A stretch of DNA of 6,028 nt from Actinomycetota bacterium (GTDB taxonomy: Bacteria > Actinomycetota > Acidimicrobiia > Acidimicrobiales > Microtrichaceae), in assembly GCA_005777415.1 (NCBI GenBank), contig SXMI01000215.1:1-6028 (forward strand). The letters run 5' to 3'. Both the position numbers and the translations under genes were made by a program. Below, piece after piece: positions 1 to 5,795 of the stretch. The notes under the pieces were generated by a model. The model was not told the origin of the DNA, made no database searches, and was given only the letters and a program-made list of their open reading frames with translations. How positions within the stretch are numbered: position 1 is the first letter of the stretch; every line of letters begins with the position of its first letter.

Positions 1-557
1 CCATCGCCGGTGACGTCCGGTACCGCGGCCGGTCCATCGTCGGGACGGGCCCGGACCGCCTGGCCCGCGACGGTCTGTGCCACGTGCCGGACGACCGCGG
101 CCTGTTCCCCGGTCTGCGGGTCGACGACCACTTCGACCTGGTGCGGGCGACTGCCGCCGACCGGGCGCAGGTGGACGAGTGGTTCCCGGCGCTCGCCCCG
201 CGCGGTCGCCGTCGCGGCGGGCTGCGGTCGGGCGGGGAGCAGCAGATGTTGGCGCTGGCCCTGGCGTTGGTCCGACGACCGGCGGTGCTCCTCATCGACG
301 AGCTCAGCCTTGGTCTGGCACCGATGGTGGCGGCGTCGCTCGTCCCCAGCCTGCGCCGGGTGGCCGACGAGCAGGGTTGCGGGGTGCTCGTCGTGGAACA
401 GCACGCCGACCTGATCCTCTCGGTCGCCGACCGTGCGGCGCTGCTCGTCCACGGCGAGCTGGCGCTCGAGGGGCCGGTCGAGGTGTTCCGCAGGGAGTAC
501 GACGCCGTGGTGGCCGGGTACCTGGGTTCGTCCCCGGGTCACCCGCCGGCGGGCTGA
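1..557 (+). CDS. Branched-chain amino acid ABC transporter ATP-binding protein, LivF-like (5' part missing)
   Basis: This is the C-terminal part of an ABC ATPase that would power uptake of branched-chain amino acids or related amides at the inner face of the membrane. It is open from the left edge (first full codon at 3) to a TGA at 555-557, about 184 residues, so the Walker A part lies outside the window. Visible in order: a PDDRGLFPGLRV segment, the LivF counterpart of PEDRxLFPxLTV; the signature region SGGEQQML (228-251); Walker B VLLIDE with Asp at 297-299 and catalytic Glu at 300-302; the D-loop SLGLAP, typical of the LivG/LivF family; the H-loop His at 402-404 in VVEQHAD; and a C-terminal GELALEGP strand as in LivF. 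Oddities: the signature reads RSGGEQQ instead of LSGGEQQ, the following ARAL is ALAL, and the stretch between LFPGLRV and the signature seems about a dozen residues shorter than in textbook LivF. Family assignment is firm; the substrate is inferred. Confidence 0.88.
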   Translation, partial: IAGDVRYRGRSIVGTGPDRLARDGLCHVPDDRGLFPGLRVDDHFDLVRATAADRAQVDEWFPALAPRGRRRGGLRSGGEQQMLALALALVRRPAVLLIDELSLGLAPMVAASLVPSLRRVADEQGCGVLVVEQHADLILSVADRAALLVHGELALEGPVEVFRREYDAVVAGYLGSSPGHPPAG

Positions 558-575
558 CCGGCTCGGGATCGACGC

Positions 576-614
576 CCGGTCGCAGTCGCCGGTCGCAGTC
601 GCCCGTCTCAGTCG
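576..614. repeat. Three tandem copies of a 13-bp repeat between convergent genes
   Basis: The unit CCGGTCGCAGTCG occurs at 576-588 and 589-601 without a mismatch. A third copy at 602-614 has two mismatches, and a fragment (CCGG) follows. The array fills most of the 50-bp gap between the ABC ATPase stop and the peptidase stop, and the third copy contains the peptidase stop codon (608-610 on the minus strand). The role is unknown. It could be a slippage-generated satellite in a relaxed 3' region. I see no hairpin with a U-tract here. Confidence 0.8.
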
Positions 615-2383
615 CCGGCGGCGGCGCAGGCCAGGGTCTGGGCCGTCGCCAGCTTGGTGAGCTCCTCGGCGTCGTTCTCGAGCACGATCCGCTCGAACTC
701 GTCCTCGCCGACCTCGTCCACGATGCCCTGGACGATGCACTCGGCCAGGGTGCGTGGGAGCCCGCCCTTGGTGAGCTCCTCGACGACGGTCTCGCCCAGC
801 CCCTCGAAGGGGTCGGTGGTGGCCGCCGCCGGACAGCGTGTGCCCGCCGCCGGGAGCTCCAGGTCGACCAGGTAGGTCGACACCGCATCCTGGATGCACG
901 CGCCCGAGGTGAAGAACGCCGTGTGGCCGTCGCCCTCGTAGGTCAGCAGCGTCGCCTGCCCGAGCGCCTGGGCCATGCGCTCCGACCACTCGTAGGGCGT
1001 CGCAGGGTCCCCGACGGTTCCGACGACGAGGATGGGTGCCGAGCCGGCCGCCGAGATCGTGGGGACGGGGTTCGTCGGCTCGGGCCACTCGGTGCAGCCG
1101 TCGAGACCACTGCCGAGCAGGCGCCCGAACACCGGCGCCGCCGCCACGATCCGGGCCTCGGCGGCGGCGGCCTCGGTGGCGTCGATCCGGTCGGCCTGGT
1201 CGGAGCAGTTGACCATGACCTGGGCATCGGAGGAGTTGTCGTAGGAGCCGTCGGGCTGGCGACCGGTCTGTCGGTCCACGAGGGCGAACAGCTTGTCGGC
1301 GCCGCCGCTGCGGAGGTCGGCCACGGCTCGGGCGGTCGACTGCCACAGGGCCGTGTCGTAGAGCGCGGTCGCCAGTCCGAAGTCGAACTGGTCCGGACCC
1401 AGCTCCCGGGTGCCACGGGCGTCCTCGACCGAGATGGGCCCGGCCTCGAGCGACGCCCGGGCTGCCGCGATCTTCCCGGCGGCGTCGGGGGCGAGCGGAC
1501 AGCGTGGTGATGCATCACATGCGGCGCTGAAGCGGGCGAGCGCCCGTTCGAATCCGACCGCCTGGACCGCCGCCTGTTCCTCCACGCTGGAACCGGGGTC
1601 GGTCGAGCCGTCCAGGACGAGCGCCCGGACCCTCTCGGGGAACAGCGAGGCGTACACCGCGCCGATCGAGGTCCCGTAGGAGAACCCCATGTAGGTGAGC
1701 TGCTCGTCGCCGACGGCCCGGCGGATCTCGTCCACGTCGGCGGCCACGTCGGCGGTGCTCATGTGCTCGGCGAGCTCCGGGTTGTTGCGCTCGCACGCGA
1801 GGCGCAGCGCCTCGCCGCGCTCGTCGAGGACCGCTCGTTCCTCGGGGGTGTCGGGTGTGAGGTCGCCCGAGATGTCCTCGTCCTTGTCGGCGTCGTCCAG
1901 ACAGCGCACCGGACTCGACCGACCGACGCCCCGGGGGTCGAAGCTCACCAGGTCGAAGCGGTCGGTGATGGCCGACGGGAACGCGACAGCGGTGCCAGCG
2001 AGGAACTCGAGGCCCGATCCCCCGGGTCCGCCGGGGTTGAGGATCAGCGACCCGATGCGCTCGTCCGCCGAGCCGGTCGCCGGTGAGCGGGCCAGTGCGA
2101 TCGAGGTGGTCGGGCCGTCGGGTTCGTTCGGGTCGACGGGGACCTCGAGGGTGGCGCACTCGAGCCCCGACAGCTCGGTGACCGGATCGTCGCAGGTGCC
2201 CCACTCGAGGGTTCCGCCCGGAGCCGTCCCGCCGGTCGTCGGCGAGGTGGGCGGCTCGGTGTCGGTGGTGCCGGCACCGGCTGCGACGGACGGGTCGTCG
2301 AAGTTCGCCGAGCAGGCGGCGCCCAGCGCGATGGTTGCGAGCAGGGGCGCGGCGACCAGTCGGAGGGAGACGGATCTGCGCAC
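608..2383 (-). CDS. Exported alpha/beta-hydrolase, tripeptidyl aminopeptidase-like (peptidase family S33) with extra C-terminal domain
   Basis: This 591-residue secreted hydrolase resembles the Streptomyces tripeptidyl aminopeptidases, which remove short peptides from protein N-termini outside the cell. Residues 1-24 form an export signal (MRRS, then a hydrophobic stretch ending ALGAAC). Cys24 could be lipidated, but Gly at -3 makes this a poor lipobox. A Thr/Pro/Gly-rich linker follows to about residue 58. Catalytic features are clear: oxyanion loop NPGGPGGSG at 116-124, nucleophile Ser235 in GFSYG, Asp459 in GDPATP, and His487 in GDGHTAF with the TAP-like C-terminal domain around it. Besides Cys24 there are twelve cysteines (64, 76, 161, 197, 289, 295, 393, 430, 496, 517, 549, 586), consistent with disulfides. 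The family core ends near residue 520; residues 525-591 are an acidic helical extension with Cys549 and Cys586. The start is GTG; a TACCGT hexamer six bases upstream and no Shine-Dalgarno suggest leaderless translation. Hydrolase fold is certain; peptide specificity is inferred. Confidence 0.92.
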   Translation of the reverse strand: MRRSVSLRLVAAPLLATIALGAACSANFDDPSVAAGAGTTDTEPPTSPTTGGTAPGGTLEWGTCDDPVTELSGLECATLEVPVDPNEPDGPTTSIALARSPATGSADERIGSLILNPGGPGGSGLEFLAGTAVAFPSAITDRFDLVSFDPRGVGRSSPVRCLDDADKDEDISGDLTPDTPEERAVLDERGEALRLACERNNPELAEHMSTADVAADVDEIRRAVGDEQLTYMGFSYGTSIGAVYASLFPERVRALVLDGSTDPGSSVEEQAAVQAVGFERALARFSAACDASPRCPLAPDAAGKIAAARASLEAGPISVEDARGTRELGPDQFDFGLATALYDTALWQSTARAVADLRSGGADKLFALVDRQTGRQPDGSYDNSSDAQVMVNCSDQADRIDATEAAAAEARIVAAAPVFGRLLGSGLDGCTEWPEPTNPVPTISAAGSAPILVVGTVGDPATPYEWSERMAQALGQATLLTYEGDGHTAFFTSGACIQDAVSTYLVDLELPAAGTRCPAAATTDPFEGLGETVVEELTKGGLPRTLAECIVQGIVDEVGEDEFERIVLENDAEELTKLATAQTLACAAAGD

Positions 2384-2389
2384 GACGGC

Positions 2390-2395
2390 ACGGTA
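2390..2395 (-). promoter_or_regulatory. Candidate leaderless -10 element of the peptidase gene
   Basis: On the minus strand TACCGT fits TAnnnT and ends exactly six bases before the GTG start at 2383, so transcription would begin at or next to the start codon. No purine-rich ribosome site lies between. I find no convincing -35 hexamer, as is common in high-GC actinobacteria. Confidence 0.5.
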
Positions 2396-2487
2396 GCCAG
2401 CTGCGCCCGGTCTGCCGGGACAGGCCCCGTCGGAGCCGAGCGGCCTCTCAGCGGGGCGGCCTCGATGGCTGCCTCAGGGGTCGGGAC

Positions 2488-2967
2488 TCAGAGCTCGATG
2501 CGGCAGCTGACGCCGGCGTCGAAGATCTGCGTCATCCGGCCCAGCCCCAACCAGCTGGCGCAGCACACACCGAGCTCGAACAACTCGGCGTCGCTGAACT
2601 CCCCACGTGCCCGCTGCCAGAAGTCGTCGTCCATCCCGAGGTGGTCGGTGGCGAAGCGTTCCGCGAACTCGACGGCGATCCGCTCCCGGGACGAGAACGT
2701 CCCGACCGATCGCCAGTCGGCGATCGCGAGGTACTCCTCCTCGGTGAGCCCGTCGGGGTCGGAGGTCGTCCGGGTGTCCAGACAGACCGGGCACTGGTTG
2801 ACCTCGGCGATCCGGATGCGGGCGGCCTCGCGCACACGGGTCGGCAGGACGGAGTCCCCGTACACGGCGCCGGTGAAGTTCCCGGCCGCAGCGCCCATGG
2901 CCGGCGACAGGGAGTAGAGGCGGAGCAGTTCGTCGCCGTCGCCGTCGGGGAGTTCCACTCGTGCCAT
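2488..2967 (-). CDS. Carboxymuconolactone decarboxylase / AhpD-like family protein
   Basis: This 159-residue cytosolic all-helical protein belongs to the AhpD/CMD fold. Members are either peroxidase partners with a CxxC redox centre or lactone decarboxylases. Visible here: a REAARIRIAEVNQCPVCLDTRT segment with Cys59 and Cys62 forming CxxC, then LTEEEYLAIADWRSVGTFSSRERIAVEFAERFATD and a C-terminal FSDAELFELGVCCASWLGLGRM block, all in the family order. The position four after Cys62, where AhpD has His (CxxCxxxH), is Arg66, so classical AhpD chemistry is doubtful. Further cysteines are the Cys135-Cys136 pair and Cys155. Length is normal for a single-domain member. The ATG is supported by GGAG (minus strand, 2973-2976) five bases upstream. 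It lies 104 bp upstream of the peptidase gene on the same strand but is unlikely to share a transcript unit, because the peptidase has its own promoter candidate. It diverges from the thioesterase-like gene. The exact reaction is unknown. Confidence 0.87.
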   Translation of the reverse strand: MARVELPDGDGDELLRLYSLSPAMGAAAGNFTGAVYGDSVLPTRVREAARIRIAEVNQCPVCLDTRTTSDPDGLTEEEYLAIADWRSVGTFSSRERIAVEFAERFATDHLGMDDDFWQRARGEFSDAELFELGVCCASWLGLGRMTQIFDAGVSCRIEL

Positions 2968-3020
2968 CGGTGCTCCAGAGGTGCCGTGGGGCCGGCGGAG
3001 GGTCGGCGCCCGTGGTCGAC

Positions 3021-3026
3021 AGGCTA
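3021..3026 (-). promoter_or_regulatory. Candidate -10 element of the CMD-like gene
   Basis: On the minus strand TAGCCT fits TAnnnT. It would give a leader of roughly 45-50 bases that includes the GGAG ribosome site before the ATG at 2967. It lies in the 81-bp region shared with the divergent thioesterase gene. No clear -35 is visible, so this is a weak call. Confidence 0.28.
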
Positions 3027-3034
3027 GGTCGGCC

Positions 3035-3040
3035 TACGCT
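3035..3040 (+). promoter_or_regulatory. Candidate -10 element of the thioesterase-like gene, short-leader or leaderless
   Basis: TACGCT fits TAnnnT and ends eight bases before the ATG at 3049. No Shine-Dalgarno-like purine run lies in between (CGCGCTCC), so a leaderless or near-leaderless mRNA is likely. A TCGACA at 3016-3021 resembles a -35 hexamer, but at 13 bp it is too close to be convincing. Confidence 0.42.
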
Positions 3041-3048
3041 CGCGCTCC

Positions 3049-3882
3049 ATGTCGTCAGCGGACCGGGACGCCCCGCCCTTCCCACCGGAGCGGCACGTCT
3101 ACCGGGACCTCGGCATCGAGTCGGTCCTGACGGACGGGTCGGCCCGGGGGTCGATCCCGGCCGGCCCGTGGACGGCGGGCCCGGTCCGCCGCGGTCCGGG
3201 ACCGTTGCTGACCGCGCTCGACGTGCTCGCCGGAGCGGTCGTCGGTCGACTCGTGGCGCCCGACTGGATGGCGACCTCGTCGCTGGAGCTCCACCTGCTC
3301 GACGGGCCGGCGGCCGGCTCCCCGGCCACGGACCCCCGGTCGCGGGTGGAGCTGGAGGTGGCCGTGGTCCGCGACGGCCGGAGCACCGTGGTGGTCGACC
3401 TGCTGGCCGCTCGCGACAGCGAGGTGGCGGCGATCGGGACGGCCACGTTCATCCGGCTGCCACGGCGGGCCGGCAACCTCCCGGTGACCGCGCTCCGATC
3501 CGAGCCGGGCCGGCAGGTGGTCCTGGACGGCGGGGACCAGACCGCCGCCGGTCCGTTCGACGAGGTGATCTCGTCGTCGTCCTCCGCTGCACCGACGCTG
3601 GTGGTGGACGACTACGTGCGCAACAGCGTCGGGTCCGTCAACGGGGGCGTGCTGGCGGCGTTCGCCGAACTGGCGGCCCGACGTGCGGCACCGCCCGGGT
3701 CGTGGTCGACCGACATCGTGGCCCACTTCCTCCGGGCGGCCCGGTCCGGACCCCTCGGGGCCCGGACCGAGGTGCACCCGCGGGGCCGCGGCCGGCTCGT
3801 CGTGGTCGAGGTCGGTGGCGACGCCGATCCGGAGGGGTCCGTGCTGCGGGCGACGGTGCGCACGGAGACCGAGCAGTCCTGA
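3049..3882 (+). CDS. Tandem-hotdog acyl-CoA thioesterase-like protein (PaaI/thioesterase family)
   Basis: This 277-residue soluble protein appears to contain two hotdog domains, the arrangement of acyl-CoA thioesterases that hydrolyse fatty- or aryl-CoA esters. The first domain covers about residues 40-140: GPLLTALDVLAGAVVGR looks like the hotdog helix, then WMATSSLELHLL and the strands VELEVAVVRDG, STVVVDLLA and VAAIGTATFIRL. The second covers about residues 170-275: SVNGGVLAAFAELAAR at 196-211 matches the HGG...D/E motif of PaaI-like enzymes with Asn198 in place of His and Glu207 as the acidic residue, followed by WSTDIVAHFLRAARSGPLGARTEV, LVVVEV and SVLRATVRTE. Such pairs often have one catalytic and one structural half; here the second looks more motif-like. 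The N-terminal 20 residues are proline-rich. The ATG has no ribosome site but sits behind a TAnnnT hexamer. The divergent neighbour is a CMD-like gene. Substrate cannot be told; some such proteins act as CoA-ester binding proteins only. Confidence 0.75.
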   Translation: MSSADRDAPPFPPERHVYRDLGIESVLTDGSARGSIPAGPWTAGPVRRGPGPLLTALDVLAGAVVGRLVAPDWMATSSLELHLLDGPAAGSPATDPRSRVELEVAVVRDGRSTVVVDLLAARDSEVAAIGTATFIRLPRRAGNLPVTALRSEPGRQVVLDGGDQTAAGPFDEVISSSSSAAPTLVVDDYVRNSVGSVNGGVLAAFAELAARRAAPPGSWSTDIVAHFLRAARSGPLGARTEVHPRGRGRLVVVEVGGDADPEGSVLRATVRTETEQS

Positions 3883-3885
3883 GGT

Positions 3886-3904
3886 CCGCCCGGGCCGGGG
3901 GCGG
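3886..3904 (+). terminator. Possible GC-only terminator hairpin after the thioesterase-like gene
   Basis: CCGCCC (3886-3891) pairs with GGGCGG (3899-3904) around a seven-base loop, starting three bases after the TGA. No T-run follows, so it would have to work as a U-less hairpin. In DNA this rich in GC such a stem can occur by chance. Confidence 0.25.
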
Positions 3905-3946
3905 CATCCCGGTCGGGCGTTGGCATGGGGTGACGGTGGCCGCCGG

Positions 3947-3952
3947 TAGAGT
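3947..3952 (+). promoter_or_regulatory. Candidate -10 element of the DUF1269 gene
   Basis: TAGAGT fits TAnnnT and would give a leader of about 55-60 bases ending in the AGGAGA ribosome site (4004-4009). A TTGGCA at 3920-3925 resembles a -35 but is 21 bp away, which is long. Confidence is limited for that reason. Confidence 0.38.
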
Positions 3953-4015
3953 CGACCTCGGTCCGGATCCGCCGGACCCGCTCGTGCGAGTACCCAGACC
4001 CTCAGGAGACCCCCC

Positions 4016-4504
4016 ATGCCCGACCTCATCGCGATCGGCTACGACGACACCACCACCGCCCTGCAGGCCATGGACGAGGTGGGCCACCTGGCCCAGGACC
4101 TCATCATCCAGCCCGACGCCGTCGCAGCCATCGTGCGCGGTGACGACGGGAAGTTCCGGACGATCACCAACCAGCACGAGGTCGGTGCCGGCGCCACCTG
4201 GGGCATGTTCTGGGGTCTGCTGTTCGGCATCCTGTTCTTCGTGCCCATCTTCGGGATGGCGGTCGGGGCGGCGTTCGGTGCCCTCGGCGGGAAGTTGGCC
4301 AAGGACTCGATCAGCAAGGACTTCCAGAACCAGGTCCGCGAGCACATGCAGCCGGGCACGTCGGCCCTGTTCATGGTCGTGGAGCAGATGACGACCGACA
4401 AGGCGCTCGACGGTCTCGCACAGTTCGGGGGCAACGTGATCAAGACCTCGCTGTCGGACGAGGCCGAGGCCGAGATCCAGGCGCACCTGCACGGCGAGGC
4501 CTGA
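4016..4504 (+). CDS. DUF1269 family membrane-associated protein
   Basis: This 162-residue protein matches the DUF1269 family, widespread in actinobacteria, proteobacteria and cyanobacteria and with no settled function. The N-terminal half (residues 1-55) is a compact alpha/beta region opening MPDLIAIGYDDTTTALQAMDE, a signature of the family. Residues 58-93 form a Gly/Ala/Phe-rich hydrophobic segment (GATWGMFWGLL...FFVPIFGMAVGAAFGALGGKL) with glycine-zipper spacing, likely a membrane hairpin. Residues 94-162 return to a soluble region with PGTSALFMVVEQ, matching the usual PGxSALF block, then a DKALDGLAQFGGNVIKTSLS stretch and an acidic helix. Length is typical and no cysteine is present. The ATG is well supported by AGGAGA six bases upstream, the best ribosome site in the window, which contrasts with the leaderless-looking neighbours. 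It appears monocistronic: 133 bp separate it from the gene before, and the next gene is convergent. The family is often linked with stress or envelope contexts, but nothing here shows a role. Confidence 0.93.
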   Translation: MPDLIAIGYDDTTTALQAMDEVGHLAQDLIIQPDAVAAIVRGDDGKFRTITNQHEVGAGATWGMFWGLLFGILFFVPIFGMAVGAAFGALGGKLAKDSISKDFQNQVREHMQPGTSALFMVVEQMTTDKALDGLAQFGGNVIKTSLSDEAEAEIQAHLHGEA

Positions 4505-4524
4505 GCTCGCTCGAGCGTCCTCGA

Positions 4525-5745
4525 TCAGCCGATCGCCATTGGCCGATCGTTGTTCCGGAGGTCGGCACCGTCTCGGTGCCGACCTCCGGCGCGTCCGGCC
4601 GCCCGGTCCTCGAGTCGGCCGAACACCCACAGCGCCACTGCCGTCAGCACGGCGGTGCCGATGAGGTAGGCGAGGAGTCTGCCGTGAGCATTCGCGTTGG
4701 TCTCGGCCAGCCGCCAGGCCAGCACGCCGGCGGGGGCGCTCCAGAGGTAGAGGGTCAGCGTCCGCGGCGTGATGCGGTCGAGCGGCCGGGCGAGGCGCCG
4801 GGCGAGCCGGCCGAGCGGTTCCCGGGCCGCCAGGACGACGACCAGCCATCCGGCGGCCACGCAGGTGTGGCCGACCAGGTCGTGGTTGAGGTCCCGTGCG
4901 CCGTATCGGAACGAGGCCCAGCCGCCGACGACGGCCCCGAGCACGATCAGTGACGCGGTGAGCGGGTTCAGGAGGGGGCGGCCTTCCCGGACAGGAGGCG
5001 GCTCCCCCGGACGATGGGGCCGTCCGACGAGCGAGCCGTCGGCGTAGGCGATGCCCGCCGCCAGGAAGATCCCGTACATGGGCACGTAGAGCACCTCGAT
5101 CGGGACGGCGAACCAGCAGCGGTCGACCCAGATGAGCAGGGCGAAGACGCTCGCGCAGGCGGCCAGCGGCAGCAGCGGTCGACGCTGCTGGAGCCGGACG
5201 AGCGGGGGCGCGCAGGCGATCAGCAGCAGGAACGCCGAGGCGAACCACAGATGGGTGCTGAGCTCGGTCAGTCCCGGAGCGATGCGGGGCTGCACCACCG
5301 GCACGACGGCGTCGAGCAACCGCCACCAGCGGGGCGTCCACCGGTCCCCACCGACCGTCAGGCCTGCGACCACCAGAACGGGGAGTCCGGTGAGGAGGAA
5401 CGCCCAGTACGGCAGCAGGAGTCGTCGGTAACGGTCGCGGTGGAATCGGCGGGTGCCGTGGCGGAGCACGGATGGCGCGGCGAGCGCACCCGAGGTGAAG
5501 AAGACGAGCGGCATCCCGGGAAGGATCCAGGAGGGGACCGGCCACCAGAGGGAGCCGGTGGTGGCGGCTGCGTGCACGACGAGCACGCGGAGGATCGCTG
5601 CGGCCCGGACGAGGTCGAGGAACCGGTCCCGGCCCGCGCCCGGACGTGAGCCGCTGGTCGTCGGTCCACTCGACCGCAGGTCGATCACGTCAGGTCTCGA
5701 CCGGAGGTCGATCACGTCACGTGTCGGCGCCGTCACCCTCGGCAC
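4525..5745 (-). CDS. Acyltransferase family 3 integral membrane protein
   Basis: This 406-residue polytopic protein belongs to the acyltransferase-3 family (OafB/OatA/WecH-like), which moves acyl groups such as acetyl across or onto surface glycans and lipids. After a 38-residue hydrophilic N-terminus the core begins DRFLDLVRAAAILRVLVVHA, with Arg47 and His58 in the catalytic R-x10-H spacing. YRRLLLPYW (106-114) matches the conserved RR..lP.. element, and HLWFASAFLL (165-174) the conserved hLWFl helix. About ten hydrophobic helices are visible, roughly at 48-65, 72-92, 108-130, 165-183, 190-207, 211-235, 261-280, 290-307, 328-347 and 357-376. There is no C-terminal SGNH domain. Oddities: the N-terminus carries the nonapeptide DVIDLRSRP/DVIDLRSSG twice in tandem, and the last 20 or so residues are encoded across a perfect hairpin. 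The GTG at 5745 is the longest start. A TAGCGT hexamer overlapping it and ending seven bases before the GTG at 5736 makes that codon (403 residues) an equally good start. The acceptor substrate is unknown. Confidence 0.88.
   Translation of the reverse strand: MPRVTAPTRDVIDLRSRPDVIDLRSSGPTTSGSRPGAGRDRFLDLVRAAAILRVLVVHAAATTGSLWWPVPSWILPGMPLVFFTSGALAAPSVLRHGTRRFHRDRYRRLLLPYWAFLLTGLPVLVVAGLTVGGDRWTPRWWRLLDAVVPVVQPRIAPGLTELSTHLWFASAFLLLIACAPPLVRLQQRRPLLPLAACASVFALLIWVDRCWFAVPIEVLYVPMYGIFLAAGIAYADGSLVGRPHRPGEPPPVREGRPLLNPLTASLIVLGAVVGGWASFRYGARDLNHDLVGHTCVAAGWLVVVLAAREPLGRLARRLARPLDRITPRTLTLYLWSAPAGVLAWRLAETNANAHGRLLAYLIGTAVLTAVALWVFGRLEDRAAGRAGGRHRDGADLRNNDRPMAIG
4555..4589. terminator. Perfect 16-bp inverted repeat, likely bidirectional terminator between convergent genes
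   Basis: Arms 4555-4570 and 4574-4589 are exactly complementary (CCGGAGGTCGGCACCG and its reverse complement) around a TCT loop. It lies 50 bp after the DUF1269 stop and inside the last codons of the convergent acyltransferase gene (residues 386-397). On the plus strand a weaker stem (CGATCG at 4530-4535 and 4544-4549) followed by TTGTT precedes it. Neither strand has a proper T-run after the main hairpin, so it would be a GC-type terminator. Confidence 0.68.
5671..5719 (-). repeat. Two in-frame 22-bp direct repeats, 27-bp period, at the start of the acyltransferase gene
   Basis: Copies at 5671-5692 and 5698-5719 differ at one base in 22 and are spaced exactly nine codons apart, so the protein repeats DVIDLRS twice (residues 10-16 and 19-25). 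On the minus strand each copy begins TGACGTGATCGACCT. The repeats lie just inside the coding region, so they could also act as a tandem operator site below the promoter. Nothing in the sequence decides between a protein and a DNA role. Confidence 0.85.
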
Positions 5746-5749
5746 GCTA
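5744..5749 (-). promoter_or_regulatory. Candidate -10 element of the acyltransferase gene
   Basis: On the minus strand TAGCGT fits TAnnnT. It overlaps the first two bases of the GTG at 5745 and ends seven bases before the in-frame GTG at 5736. If used, the GTG at 5736 would be the true leaderless start and the GTG at 5745 would be untranscribed. Confidence 0.4.
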
Positions 5750-5783
5750 GTGGGTGTCCTCGGGGAGCTCCGACGGCGGCGGG

Positions 5784-5789
5784 TAGGGT
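5784..5789 (+). promoter_or_regulatory. Candidate leaderless -10 element of the small membrane protein gene
   Basis: TAGGGT fits TAnnnT and ends exactly six bases before the GTG at 5796, the same spacing as in front of the peptidase gene. The spacer GCGAGC is not a useful ribosome site, so the mRNA probably starts at the GTG. Confidence 0.5.
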
Positions 5790-5795
5790 GCGAGC

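Noticed and set aside
542..553. 12-bp perfect palindrome CCCGCCGGCGGG just before the ATPase stop
   Set aside because: It has no loop and encodes ordinary residues (PPAG). Such palindromes are expected by chance in DNA this rich in G and C.
77..1510. Long plus-strand open frame of 477 codons running across the ATPase end and the peptidase gene
   Set aside because: It is a shadow: the predicted protein is Arg/Gly-rich with no recognisable motif, it overlaps two well-supported genes, and its third codon positions lack the strong G/C bias of the real frames.
2384..2487. Possible operon of the CMD-like and peptidase genes
   Set aside because: They share a strand, but the 104-bp gap and a separate leaderless promoter candidate in front of the peptidase argue for separate transcripts. 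I see no convincing terminator either way.
2961..4391. Plus-strand open frame of 476 codons over the thioesterase and DUF1269 genes
   Set aside because: Its product is low-complexity Arg/Gly/Pro sequence, and both underlying genes are clear in another frame.
3638..5545. Minus-strand open frame of 635 codons spanning DUF1269 and most of the acyltransferase
   Set aside because: It is antisense to the DUF1269 gene and out of frame with the acyltransferase. The product has no domain and is Arg/Pro-rich, as expected of antisense frames in GC-rich DNA.
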